A stretch of DNA of 64,000 nucleotides from Absidia repens (GCA_002105175.1 MCGE01000048.1:62001-126000), one strand, 5' to 3'. Positions 10,783 to 22,214 are shown, counted from the stretch's first letter. Notes: generated by a model from the letters alone, not told the origin. Numbers and translations are program-made.

Positions 10783-10895
10783 AAACCCAGTACTGGCTAT
10801 GTTTCACTTGGTCAACAATTACTATCAATTCCATAATACACTATTTTTATTCCCTCATCTCGAACTCTACCAATAACCCAGTATCATTTTATTGC
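10783..10895 (+). repeat. Degenerate fragment of LTR family B
   Basis: It shares ACTGGCTATGTTTCACTTGG, CATAATACACTATTTT and CATCTCGAACTCTACCAATA with the solo LTR at 38617-38977. Both LTR ends are missing. Confidence 0.6.
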
Positions 10896-11520
10896 TGTAA
10901 TTAAAAAAAAAACCCCATACTTGATAGACTTCTACCATATGCAAATTACTGTACCTTGTCATTTACATTAAAATTCTTACATCAAATAAGAGACAACAAC
11001 ATTGAATCACTTATTTTAAATCCATTTCAAACACGATCCCTGAAACAGCATTCACGAAAATGGAGTTCTTGGTTTCAGGAGACGACTCCAATCTTCGCGC
11101 CAAATATACAATGGACTCTCCAACGACGAAGTATAGGAGACGCATAGAGCAAGAAAAACTGGCGCAAACAATGACAAATTGCAAAAAAAAGAAATCCATT
11201 CCTACGTCGCCCTTATGACATCTGCCTCTGTCAAATATCTCAACAACAATAAACTCTGATGGCTGTCGTGTATCCGACATAATCATTGTTGTAGTTAGGT
11301 TTTGTAAAAAAATAAAATAAGATGAGAATGCTGTCACTCTTTGTTTGTGATACCCAAACCTATTTCCCATCTTCCACATCTTTATTTATTTATACCCCGC
11401 TCCGCATTTCTTCACTTTGACAGGTACGTGCTACCTGTTGTGATAGCGATCCTCTTTTTATTTCTCTTTATTTTATCTTTTATTATGCAATAAAATGGTT
11501 TTTAGTATATCTAATTATAT
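10896..11520. other. Intergenic, with a possible retroelement leader at its right end
   Basis: No supported gene. Around 11484-11520 an AATAAAATGG word is followed by TTGGTGCTCACTAC at 11521, the same word that recurs (inverted) near 16330, 17080 and 18335, where it lies beside LTR-like DNA. It may be a primer-binding site, since it begins TGG, complementary to a tRNA 3' CCA. Confidence 0.35.
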
Positions 11521-11810
11521 TTGGTGCTCACTACAGGGGACTTAACACAACCACGGTCCTTCTCTCTACCTCAAGTTTGTACAGTCCACAACCTTTTGTT
11601 ACGAACTTGTGCCTCTGGTGTCAAATTACCAATTAACTATAAAGATTTTTATATTACTTGTACAACATACCTGTCAATCTGTCTCCTCTTCTTCAAACAC
11701 CGAAATTAACCATCAAGATGTCAATCAAACCACCTAAGCTCATGGACAAAAAGTTTGCCGAATGGCTCACCGTGTTTAACAAGGTCTCTGATTTGAACGG
11801 TTGAAGGTCA

Positions 11811-11965
11811 AGGATGGATATCCAACATACAGGCGTCGCAACAACCCTAATACATTCCATTTCTTTCCCAATACGCAATTTCGGAGTGACAATCCGCCAT
11901 ATCGTGACCTATAATCCATATTTACTCCGACCAAGAATCCCTGCCACATCTAAAGGATTTGGCTA
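11811..11965 (+). pseudogene. Helitron Rep N-terminal fragment
   Basis: The translation gives DGYPTYRRRNNPNTFHFFPN and, after a frame change, VTYNPYLLRPR. These match the conserved G-Y-P-x-Y-R-R-R and V-x-Y-N-P-x-L blocks upstream of the replication initiator domain in Helitron proteins. Only about 50 residues remain. It lies about 2.7 kb upstream of a Helitron helicase fragment in the same orientation, but other transposon pieces intervene. Confidence 0.55.
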
Positions 11966-11994
11966 TAGAAAACCCTGGATACTGCTAACTACGT

Positions 11995-12120
11995 ATGCAA
12001 CCAAGCCATTGAAGATCCAGCCCACCTGATCTTACAATGTATACACAAAACCCAATTTCTGGCGAGTGGCCCTTAAAATCACCAAAGTAGACATCAAGCT
12101 CGAAGACGTGTTCCACATGT
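11995..12120 (+). pseudogene. Possible LINE reverse-transcriptase C-terminal fragment
   Basis: The peptide IEDPAHLILQCIHKTQF and then FWRVALKITKVDIKLEDVF resemble the cysteine/histidine-rich tail after the reverse transcriptase in LINEs (pattern H-L-x-x-x-C-x-x-K-x-x-F-W). A frame change separates the two parts. Very short, so the assignment is tentative. Confidence 0.35.
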
Positions 12121-12168
12121 AATGCACACAGATATGGCCGCAACTTACAATCAAAACGAACGATCAGC

Positions 12169-12430
12169 ATGTTACCTTTGGAGCAACAACTTGGTCCGCT
12201 GTTTTACAATCCTGGAACAAGGGAAGATCTTCTTTACCGTAAGCAACAACAAGATTATGACAGCATCTTTAGCGGGAAACACTATCAATCTCAAAAGCAT
12301 GCCCTCTTCACAAGTCCATATGATCTTGCGGTCGGACTCTATATCGATGGGTTCAAATCAACGCTAAAGTCTTCCCATCCTCTCACCATGGTGAACATTG
12401 TGGTTTCAACTACCATCCGTCGATTAGGTA
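12169..12430 (+). pseudogene. Tnp2-like (CACTA-type) transposase fragment
   Basis: The peptide LLYRKQQQDYDSIFSGKHYQ, followed by YDLAVGLYIDGFK, aligns with the pseudogene at 20640-21860 (RKQLLYR..., DIFDGQAYKN, YDVAIGLYIDEFSPF). Both fit the D-I-x-D-G / G-L-x-x-D-x-F-x-P pattern of Tnp2-type transposases. An A-run ends the similarity at about 12431. Inactive fragment. Confidence 0.5.
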
Positions 12431-13060
12431 ACAAAAAAAAAAAAAAAAAAAAGTGGAATCATTCTATAAATGGACATTATTGATATTCATCTTCTGTAAT
12501 TCTGTAATTTATAATATATGTTGTGTACCAACACTTCTACCATATATATATGGAGTCATATTTATCCATACACTTACTGTATTCCTGTACCTTAGTTCAT
12601 GCACATGCGATCATTCAGACCGCGAATCACCCACTACACAAATTCCTATCATATTCATCACCCTTATTTTTACATGGGACCTGGTACTTGTAGTTTTTGG
12701 ACCCCCCCCCTCGAGACACGTGAATTGGCTGGCGACCTGTTATTATTGGAAACTCCTCCTACAGTAGCATTATCCCTCTTTCTCTTCCCTTTTATTTACT
12801 TCTATTACGCTCACTCTCTTCACATCATTCTTACCCTTCTTTTTACACTATTTATTTTGCTTTAATGTACTGTAGTTTATTTTTATTTAAGTTTACTGAT
12901 CTTTTGTACATTGTTGAACCAACCTTAGGGTAGCTGACATTCTTATTCTTGTGTTTCCTCATTAAAATCGCTTTTAGGAAGACAAACCTCAATTCAATAA
13001 ACAACATCTTATTCTCCTCAGTCATTACCCTTCTTTTTTTTTAAATACTGTCAAAATGCT
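12431..13060. other. Intergenic AT-rich DNA, no gene seen
   Basis: No supported coding region. TACTGTA/TACAGTA words occur several times (near 12575, 12770, 12870, 13060). Confidence 0.4.
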
Positions 13061-13067
13061 ACTGTAG

Positions 13068-13810
13068 ATTGTATGTGGGACCGTGTGAAGCCATTTGGCG
13101 GCAACTGAAATTTAACATTACCCTTCTGTGACAAGGTTGGACCTTCACCTGCCAGAAAGCACAATGGGTGTAATTTTTACTCCAGACATGTCAGCCGATG
13201 ATTTACACGAAGCATCTCAAAAAAGGTCAACCCTTTTCTTTGTGACCATGATCAAGAAGCAAGAAGATATACAAGTATAGCGAAATTCCATGCCATTACA
13301 AGTGGGGATGCTCCTTCAAAAACATGGATTGCCAAAAACCGCATCAAGTGGATGGATCGGTCCCCCCCCCCTCCTATTCACCAGATATGAATCCAATAGA
13401 AAAAAAAAAAAAAAACTTGTGATTTATATTAAAAACGCAAGCTTGCTGACTATGACAACTGCTCCCAAAAATGAAGACGATATCATTGGTATTCGTGTCG
13501 CTGAGGTTTGGGAACGTGAGATCACGTCCCGAATTACGTAGGAAGCTGATCGAAGGGGATGCTGTGGCATTGGGAACTTCTATATGAGCCCAATCAGAGC
13601 TCTTCTTTGGTTAGGGTACTTGTATTTCCCCGTTTGTGTGTTTGTGACCCCCTGACTAGTAGTACATAGCTTCTTTATCACTTGTAGCAACTTTATTTTA
13701 TTTATATATTTTTTGGTTGACTCGAAGAGTTTTTTTGTTACAGCGACGTAACAATGCCAAAACGTATTGAAGCTTTGATCAAGGATGTTGGGGCATCTGG
13801 AGTCCGTTCC
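13068..13810 (+). pseudogene. Second, distinct Tc1/mariner transposase remnant
   Basis: In shifting frames the plus strand shows GDAPSKTWIAKNRIKWMDRS (around the second catalytic Asp), then SPDMNPIE with the third acidic position at about 13381-13405, then PKNEDDIIG...VAEVWERE, and, after an interruption at about 13545-13750, MPKRIEALIKDVG, which fits the usual C-terminus (S-M-P-x-R-I). A C-run and an A-run break the frame near 13360 and 13400. The sequence differs clearly from the Tc1-like copies at 2-670 and 7130-7743, so it is a separate family. Confidence 0.65.
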
Positions 13811-14131
13811 TTTCCACACGGTATTTCATGCAAACTCCCCTCCTTGCGTGCTTACCGGTGTATAGTGACGTGGCTGCGTGAAGATAATGCTCGGTCTACT
13901 CTGGTTGGTGTTCTGCAAGATAACCTCAAGGTGCACTTAAATTCTTATGAATTTTTGCCAAAGCTCCGTCCGGAACGTCTTGAGGTCTCTGGTGACGACT
14001 CGTCGTCGGTCAAGGATCCATATTTAAAGCAGCTAAGTTTGGATAGTTTAGTTCTCCCCTCCATTCCTTTATTATGCTTATTCTTTTTGTTTCTTCATAC
14101 CTGTACAATCTTTATTATGTTACTCAAATAA
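13811..14131 (+). other. Unidentified open frame following Tc1 remnant
   Basis: Reads RAYRCIVTWLREDNARSTLV, then GVLQDNLKVHLNSYEFLPKL, with a plausible amino-acid composition but no recognised family. It is continuous with the frame of the Tc1 C-terminus, so it may be host or other transposon DNA fused by an insertion. The hydrophobic end after about 14040 looks non-coding. Confidence 0.2.
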
Positions 14132-14577
14132 AAATCAAAAGTTTATCTTTCTTTTTTCTAATTCTAAATCCTCAAACGGCGACTACACGAAATGGTAGAC
14201 TCTTTTTTTTTTTTTTTACAAAACTCATTTTCCTTTTTTGGCAGACTTATATTTTTTATTATTTTATTTTATATTTATGCAAAAACAATGCACCAATAAA
14301 AAGCTATTCAACTATATTTTGATTTGGAATTGGGGTTTTTTTTTTTGTGGGCTTTAATAGAAAAAGAAGGAGCGGGGACTACACATACAGTACAATTTAT
14401 GGAAAAATGTCAAAACATGCGAAGGATTTTGAGAGTCACTAGTATTAAAAAACGATGGTGAATGGGGAAGCCTCTGCCACTTCTCCGAGCGCGCAGTCAC
14501 TACGCCAACTTTTTACTTACATTTTAGTGCATTGCTCTCCTTCTGACCCCCTACAACTATGGTGAAATCATCGTGTC
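14132..14577. other. Intergenic; contains a 40-bp piece of the subfamily-II Merlin derivative
   Basis: At about 14399-14440 the sequence GGAAAAATGTCAAAACATGC continues into GAAGGATTTTGAGAG, which is the reverse complement of 24445-24485 inside the foldback element at 23629-25249. No gene is supported. Confidence 0.4.
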
Positions 14578-15283
14578 ATGATGTCTGCTGATTATTTTTT
14601 CAAAATCCGACATAGCTTTCCCGACCAAGAGGAACTTACCGATGATCAAACTAATCAGCCATTTCAAATGGCTTTGGGAGACATTGATACAAGACTTCGT
14701 GCAAGTGGAAGACGATTAGATGAATCCGCTTCGCTTCCACAAGATATCATCACAAGGCTGGATCTTTACCCAAGATTGGAATGTATGGACTTGGCAGAAT
14801 TGGACGATTATGATGCTGTTAGTTGAGTCAGAAACACTGGGGTCAAAATCTGGAAATTCTCAACAATGAACAACAAAAATGCATATACCACTATTCATGC
14901 GGCAATCCACTCCGACGAGATGGCATCAAGTAAAAAAAAAAAAAAGCATTGTGAATGGCGCCAGTGAAACTGGAAAATCACTATTGTTTAAAACATTGCT
15001 CAGTTATGTTCGATCGATCGGTGGCATTGGTGTGCCTGTGGCTTCATCCAGAATTGCTTCACTTCTTCCTGGTGGCCGGACCGCACACAGCCGTTTCAAG
15101 ATTCTTCTGGATTGTGACGCTCAATCATCATGCTCTATAAGTGTCGATAGCCCGCAAGCACATCTTATCCGAGTCAGCAAAATAATCATCTGGGACGAAG
15201 CAGTCATGTGTACCAAATACACCATTGAAGCAGTGGATCGTCTATGAAAAGACATAATGGGAATAACAGACAAAGCTTTGGGC
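14578..15283 (+). pseudogene. Helitron PIF1-like helicase fragment
   Basis: The N-terminal part (ALGDIDTRLRASGRRLDES) and then NGASETGKSLLFKTLLSY (Walker A region), VASSRIASLLPGGRTAHSRF and KIIIWDEAVM (Walker B, DEA) match the 5'-to-3' DNA helicase at the end of Helitron RepHel proteins, which unwinds DNA for rolling-circle transposition. The usual GTGKT reads ETGKS, a stop interrupts at 14824 and another follows VDRL at 15245, and the protein breaks off at about 15283, where a gypsy fragment begins on the other strand. Confidence 0.75.
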
Positions 15284-15285
15284 AA

Positions 15286-16003
15286 CATACATTTGGTTGA
15301 TGTGAATGCTGATCCGCGGTCCGAAACTATGTTGTTGGGAAGGCCGTAGTGACAAAAGATATTTTCCATGAATAGTGTAGCTGTTCCTTCAGCATTAACT
15401 TCATTATGGGTGGGTACAAAGATGGCCATTTTCGAAAACCGATCTACAAAAACACAAATTGCTGTGTAACCATTGGACGGTGGAAGCTGGGTGATGAAAT
15501 CGACGGAGATGGATTGCCAAGGGCCATTGGCGACAGGCAGAGGTGATAGAAGACCATACGGCTTATGGTGACTATTTCTATTACGCATGCAAACGTCACA
15601 GCCAGAGACATATTTTTTGACGTATTTTCTTAGACCGGGCCAATGGAAATTTCTTGTTCCCAGATCATAAGTTTTAGCAATTCCAAAATGTCCAGCAGCC
15701 GGGAGGTCATGACATTCTTCTAAAATTTCACGATAAATTTCTTGATCCTCAGGTACGCAGATGAGACCTTTATATAATAAGAATCCATTGTCCATACTAT
15801 AGTTTTTGAGGAAGGGATTGTCGTTTTCACCAGGCAGAGATTTGATAATTGGACCGTAGACATGATCATCGTTGATTTTTGATTTCATTTTTCCAATAAT
15901 ACCTTGATCGTGGGGTTCCAAAGTTGATCCAGAAAGAAGATTGATAAAAATAGACGGTTCCAGTAATGTCATATGCCTCCAATCCTTAAACGCTTCATGA
16001 TTG
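15286..16003 (-). pseudogene. Ty3/gypsy integrase fragment
   Basis: Reads from NHEAFKDWRHMTLLE through an H2C2-type zinc-binding region (ECHDLPAAGHFG...VSGCDVCMRN) into the integrase core, with SVDFITQLPPSNGYTAICVF (first Asp), KMAIFVPTHNEVNAEGTATL and VSDRGSAFTS (second Asp). It ends at about 15286, before the Glu of the DDE triad, where Helitron DNA begins on the opposite strand. Reverse transcriptase is not found upstream. It differs from the intact gypsy element at 26464-32136. Confidence 0.8.
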
Positions 16004-16102
16004 CGCCCTCCTCTTTTTTTTTCTCTTCTTCTTCTACCTACGTAATTCTAATATCAACACAAAAAAATTTCAAATGTTACGGCTATTTTTGTGTTTGTGT
16101 TA

Positions 16103-18800
16103 AACAGTAACGACGTTGATTTAATCTTTTTATTAAAGCGTTAGTAATATTTCACACCAAATGTCTGATGTATGTGAGTATTCTTGTATTTATTTGAATG
16201 ATGTTGTAGGGAGAGTCTCAAAAAAAGTATCTTTCCCCTGAATCGGAATTTAAAATTGATTTGTTTTCTTGACTGTAGTCTTGAAAAATATATAGAGGGT
16301 ACCAACTATGTTATTGGTAGTAAGTAGTGAGCACCAGAACTTTTATAGATAAAGTCCAACTTGAAGGAAGTTTATAAGAAATAAACTTGGAAAAGAAAAG
16401 AATAAAAATTATTGACCAGTAGGGTTCAATATGGTAAATCAATAGTATATATACGAAGATATATAGCACTGCCAAACAAAATAAAAGTACTAAGACTTGA
16501 GATTGGTTTTAAAAAAATCTTTTATTGAGAGAATTTAAAAATAAAAATTAACTGAAGAAGAAGAATACAAATAGGAATTTCTTCCTATTTATACCTTTTC
16601 TTTAAACAACTGGGAATGATTTCCCAGTTAAAAACAATAAAAAAAACTAAAAAACGATAAAAAAAAGGACGAAAAAGAAGTTAAATAAAGGATAAAAAAA
16701 AGAAGCTAAATAAAAGCTAAAAAAGAATGAAAAAAGAATAAAAAAAGTTGCCAAAAAACAACGAAAAAGAAGGGGTCAAAAAACAAAAAATAAATAACCC
16801 AGCAGAGTCACAAAACAATCCTTAATTTTGGGCCCAGTTGAGCAGTCCATCGAGATTAAATAATTTTTCTAAATTGAAGCATCACTGACACAAACATCAA
16901 ACATCTGTAGTCATTTCCTTTTTCGTATGTTACGGCTATTTTTGAGTTGTGATAGGTTGTGTGTACCAAAAATGTTACGGGTTTGTAGTGTTTATAAAGC
17001 CAGTGTTACGGCTAATTTTGGTTATCAGGTTGTAACTGGAAATTGTTTTTTATAGTTTTTTTTTTTTTTAATGTGAGCACCAGAACTTTTTACGATTAAG
17101 TTCAACCGTTTGTAGCTTCAAAGGCTAAAAGATAATAAAGGACTAGACTTGAAAGTCCAAGTGAGGATGTATTATTTTCAAAGATGAAAATAATAAGGTC
17201 AATAAAATAAGTAGTGACTTAAATCAAGTCAAAAAAAATAAAAGAAGCGAGATTCAGACTCCGTTGTCAAAAATATATAATAAAAATATTCCTAAGTGTG
17301 GAATAAAAGGAAGCCAACAAGTTGGGAGGTTTAAAAAAACCTTTGTAATGAATTTATTAAAAAGTAAAGATAGTAAAGAGTCATTAAATATAATAATTCT
17401 TTTTCTTTTTCTATTTATATTTGTAGAATAGCGTATATAAAGAAAAAAATAAAAAAATAAAAAGTGGGACAGATAGAATTAAGTGAGATTCTTGTATATG
17501 GTTTTTATTAATAAAAATGTCACTCTTTATATACTATATCTTATGTTTCATTGGAAATAGATATTACATGGGTTTATTGTTATTATTATTTTTTATCATG
17601 ATCATCATCTTTATTATAATCGTATGATGTTCTGATATTAGGTGTATGATGATACGATTGATGTTATTGCAAGGGTATTATATTTTCTTTTATTCTATTT
17701 TATGGGACCTAATGATTTCGTGAAGTGAATCATTGTTTTCTTTTCTTCCATCACAATGTTGCGTGATTATTTAGTTTTATCATGCAGTGTTCCTAATCGG
17801 AATTTCAATTTCTTCAGGAACAGGTTTTATTTTTATGCCATCATTTTTCATGATGCGACAATATTTTTTCGAGGGTATTTATACTAAATTTTTTATAAGG
17901 TTTAACACATCTGGTACTGATCATCTTGTTTAGAACATCTGGTACTGAATGTCGGGTTGTAAACTTCATCATTTGTTTCAGCACTTCAATCTCCTTCATT
18001 CATCGCCCAGGCGAACAGTTCTTCCCAGCCGAACAATTCGCGAAGTCCAATATCATCTTTAACACCAGTAATGGTGTTGAATTAACCCTTTTGTTAAGTT
18101 TCGGATACATTTAACACCAAATGTATAGAGTATAAGCGTTTGCTTGTTCTTGCTTGAACGGATGTGCAGTAGATTTGTAGCGAGGATCAAAAAATATTTC
18201 CCCCCTGGATCGAAATTTGAAATGTAATTTTTTGTTTACTTGACTTGTAGTCTTGAAAATATATAGAGAGCACCAAATATATTATTTGATATAAGTAGAA
18301 AGTACCAGATATGTTATTGGTAATGAGTAGTGAGCACCAGAACTTTTATAGATAAAGTCCAACTTGAAATAAAAGAAGTTTTGAAAAGAAGACGATATAA
18401 AATAAAATAAAGTAGAAGTATTGACCTTGGCTGGTTCAATAAAAATAAAATAAAGTGGGTTTCTACAGCAAAATAGAAATAAAAAAATAACTTGAATGGT
18501 TATAAAAAAAAACCTTTTGTACTAAGTTTTATTTGATAAAAAAAAACTAAAGAAACGGCCATGGCCTCCAAGTAAGTGATTTGTTCTTGCGAATTGGGTG
18601 TCCAGGCGGAGTTCATCGTAATAAAGTATTGTTAATAGTTAATAAGTAGAAAAAATGTACAAGGAAGGTTTTCTTTTCTTTGATCTAGTTATACGTACAT
18701 TAGCTAACTGGATGACTGGGCAATGAGCGGGAATTAGAATCCCCTCGCAGAAGAGCGTTTCGGTGTGTTTAGCGCTACGGCTATTTTTGCGTATTCAAAT
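16103..18800 (-). repeat. Cluster of diverged LTR-like direct repeats
   Basis: About 16103-16560 and 18058-18560 are diverged direct repeats: both contain AACACCAAATGT or CACACCAAATGT, a TTGTAGTCTTGAAAA-like word, GTAGTGAGCACCAGAACTTT and GATAAAGTCCAACTTGAA. A third related copy begins at about 17073. On the minus strand the GAGCACCA word reads TGGTGCTC, the form of a tRNA primer site. TACGGCTATTTTTG occurs near 16080, 16930 and 18775, probably at repeat edges. No coding sequence is present. Likely old LTRs of a gypsy family on the minus strand, boundaries uncertain. Confidence 0.4.
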
Positions 18801-19620
18801 TATAAATCAATCTATCAAATATAGCAAATGTCAGATTCAGATCAGGACCTCAGAACACGCCAATAATCATTCAAGCATCTTTTCACAGTTCAATAATTTG
18901 TTCACTCATCTCTACCTCATCCAATAATACCTTAGTAATGGAAATTTATTATTCCAACAACCGCTTCCCTGATTTTTATTATTAAAGCCTTCCATCATTT
19001 TACTGAAATTAAAAATATAACTTTGTCTCACTTACTGTACTCTTGACTTTTACTACTACAGATATTACACTGGGGGACCAAATACTCATTCCAAGAATAT
19101 ACTGTATGTGTTCACGTGAAGATGATTACCCGTTCATTCTTGGACGACGACAGCTTCCGTTAAAACCTGCTTTTGCCATGATGATACTGTACATACAGTA
19201 AATGCCAAGGACAGTCATGAGAATATGTTGATGTCTATTTACGGAAATGTACTGTATTTTCACACATGGCCAACTATACAGTATGTCCGGTAGTATTTAT
19301 CACGATCACCAAACCCCTCTAATCTTCGTGTAGCAGTACCACAGTCCCCCTGTTACTGACCCAGGTCCTAAAACTGCTATGTAATATCGTTTACAAAAAA
19401 GCCCTCGTATAATTCCTTTCTAACCCTTTATTTCATATCTGCCCATCAAGAAATACCAACCCTATATTTTCACACACATACACAAACACACCAGCTTATT
19501 CTTTTCTATGCGCATGTACAGTATACCCATTGGACAACACAAACAATGTAAATGTATGAGGTAGACTATTGATAAAAGACAAGACATATTTTTTTTATTC
19601 AAATGTAGATATAAACTATA
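18801..19620. other. Intergenic, TACTGTA-rich, with a scrap of LTR family B
   Basis: About 18939-18992 resembles the LTR-B word AAATTTATTATTCCAACA followed by CGCTTCCC. TACTGTA/TACAGTA words occur about six times between 19030 and 19530. No gene seen. Confidence 0.4.
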
Positions 19621-19624
19621 ACAG

Positions 19625-19830
19625 CTACTAAGCTAAGCTAAGGAGAGATTCCATTGCACATTTCAAGGTTGATCTAAATTCAAAATGAAAGGGTTTCCCC
19701 ATGATGTTTGTTTTGCGTTTTTGAAAACGCCCCTAATTCAAGTTCTAACACTAATCCTAGATCACCAGTACCCTAATGAGCCTTGCCATCATATCATTCA
19801 GACTATCCTGAAGGAAAAAAATAAAAAAAA
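19625..19830 (-). repeat. Dispersed repeat 'C', diverged copy
   Basis: Inverted relative of the repeat at 8036: AGCTAAGCTAAGGAGAGA, AAAGGGTTTCCCCATGATG, ACACTAATCCTAGATCACC. No coding capacity. Confidence 0.45.
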
Positions 19831-20029
19831 GAAAGAAAAAGAGTGGAAAAAAAATGGGGCCAAAAAAATATAGAAAGCAAAATGCGGAGCCTGAATCATC
19901 CCGCCTTTTTTTTTTATGTCAAAAAATTAGGGGAAATGTAAATAAAAATTAAATGAAGGGGCAATCGCCGTAGTTACCATAGTGCTCCGTGGTCTAACAT
20001 AAGCGCTACTCATTCCATTCTTTTATCTA
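19831..20029. other. Short non-coding gap
   Basis: Purine-rich low complexity followed by unremarkable sequence. Nothing supported. Confidence 0.3.
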
Positions 20030-20545
20030 GGACGAATCGAACAATCGAAGACACTGAAGATTTGCGACCTGGTGGCATCATGTATATTGTTGAACAAAGA
20101 AATATCCGAAATGCCATTGGTTACTATGAAGTCAAGGCAATGTTGATGGCATCCACTCCTACCATTTCCGCCCGGCCCCATTTTGCAAAAATCCTTTGGA
20201 TCTTGGTCATGTCAAAGCAATGATGGCTGTTCAAGTCGTACGTATGTCACTTCTGACCCAGTTACTTACTTCTTTATTTTTTTGAAAAAATAAAAACAGG
20301 GGATACGGTCATCTTTTATTTATTCACCATTGAATCAGCTGGGCTATACACAATATTTGAACTCGGTCGACTGGCTCAATTTGTTATGGAACTAAACTTT
20401 CTGAAGCAGGTGTCAGCAACATACCGTATCAACTGTATTCGACGAACTGGTGAATCCTTGACTGGTATCAAACGACCCCCTTTGGACAATGATGAACCTT
20501 GGATCTCCCACCAATCACTTCATTCTATTTTTACCCCCTGAATCC
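20030..20545 (+). pseudogene. Unassigned coding remnant
   Basis: The frame reads TEDLRPGGIMYIVEQRNIRN, then AIGYYEVKAM, and after a gap with stops GDTVIFYLFTIESAGLYTIF followed by ELGRLAQFVMELNFLKQVS. The style resembles an uncharacterised multicopy family of Mucorales, but I cannot confirm it. Several frame changes and a stop near 20223 show it is not functional. Confidence 0.35.
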
Positions 20546-20639
20546 TCCACTTATTCTCACACAGCCTCAAATATCTTCATTTTCTTATAAAAAAAACCTT
20601 GACATTTTATCAATTAAATAAAAACCAGCGAACCTCCAA

Positions 20640-21860
20640 GAACCAAGTGGCCTATTTGCGATAAGCAGAGATATTTGAAAGACGCCGTACCATTAGCTCG
20701 TATTAGGGTTGCATCCATTGGCGACATTATTGGAGCGAAACTCGCCAACCCAGTGACAAGAAAACAGTTACTGTATAGAAGCAACCGGCAAAACAACACT
20801 AACGACATCTTCGATGGACAAGCATACAAGAATATCTGTGAATTGGGTCAATTTGATATGAAATATGATGTTGCAATTGGACTTTATATTGATGAATTTT
20901 CTCCTTTTGAAAAAAGTTCATTCAAGAATACGTTTGTGAACATGATGAAACTTCAATTTGGATCCCAAAGAAATCCCCGCAAAAGCTGCAAACATCCATA
21001 CCTTTCTGACGCCGTTGTACAACGAATTAGGGAATTTATCGGGACATGGCATTACCGTGAAAACCGACGACATACTGTACCTGCTGTCAGTTCGCTGGTC
21101 AACCATTTTTGGCACACGTCATTTGACGGATGTCGATGCTGTACAATTAAAGGGACACATAGTAAAGATGAATATGACATGTACTGTACTGTACTGCACA
21201 TCCTGGGTCGCACCTCACGATTTGAAATGCGCACCATAGACAATTACAGATCAATAGTGGAAAAGGTAAATTAAGACAGTTGTGTATTGTATATTTGAAT
21301 GATATCACTCATTTTGCTATTGCTTAATAGAATGGTATCCCAAGATCTCCAATCGCATTTAATCCAACATTTACTGGGCCCTATTTTTTTTTGGTCTGGA
21401 TGAAATGCACCTCGTTGGTCATGGCCTTTTCAAACATCTGAAAAAAGTATTCGGACCGTGTACGAAAGGAACGAGAATGTGGCGCGGACGAAGCGACTGT
21501 ACCCATTTCACTTGGATGGAAGTATGTTGGCTAAGGCTGGAGATAGTCTTTGTGCATCAAGACATGAAACACAAGCGGACTATTTTGTTGGTAACTGGCA
21601 AGATGTCATACAGTAGCAGCTAGTGGACGGGCGGTCGACAATCTGGATTATATCCTTTATGGCTTGCCTATTTAGGCAATTCCTTACCTGGCTGATAAAA
21701 CAGTCAGTGAAATTATGAACAACTTGGTCATTGCTATACACCTTTGCTTACAACGGTCCATTTCAATGGATGATATTGGCTTGGGCACTACGCCAAAAAA
21801 GAACATCTCTGTCAACAAGGCCTGGTCAAAATTTTCGTATGGTGGGAACAGGTTATAACC
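20640..21860 (+). pseudogene. Tnp2-like (CACTA-type) transposase pseudogene with an intron
   Basis: In order: RKQLLYRSNRQNN, DIFDGQAYKN, YDVAIGLYIDEFSPFEKSSF, then a frame change near 20958 to DPKEIPAKAANIHTFLTPLY, then SIVEK at a 65-bp GT-AG intron (21266-21330), followed by NGIPRSPIAFNPTFTGPYFF and MHLVGHG. Further on are HLDGSMLAKAGDSLCASR, a YFVGNW-type motif, and VSEIMNNLVIAIHLCLQRSI. The series fits Tnp2-type transposases, whose DDE core lies in this part. At least three frame changes and stops make it inactive. The intron shows the gene was once expressed as a spliced mRNA. Confidence 0.6.
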
Positions 21861-22214
21861 TAAATGAACCTTAATTGTCTCAATTTTGGTTTTCAAATTC
21901 CGATATTTTTTTTTTTTGTCTTTTTCCTCAACTCAATCAATCAATTAACAGCATTCACATGGGACGATGAAATGGATCCGTACCTGGAGCAAGAAAGGCT
22001 GGTTAGATTATTTTGCGTCAGCACATAGATATAAATTGTTCAGTACATCGTATTATGATTTAGTTTAGTACATTTATATTCCCTGTTTTTATATTACTGA
22101 ATAAAAAACACATACCTTGATCACTTTTATGCATGTATGGATATTACGTTGATATATATGATAGTTAGTTTATAGTATAATGAGAAGACAAAAAAATATT
22201 TATTGGAAGTGAAA
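21861..22214. other. Intergenic, no gene seen
   Basis: AT-rich, with a poly-T tract near 21908. It may contain the remaining 3' part of the Tnp2-like element, since EMDPYLEQERLVRLF reads in one frame near 21970. Confidence 0.3.
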
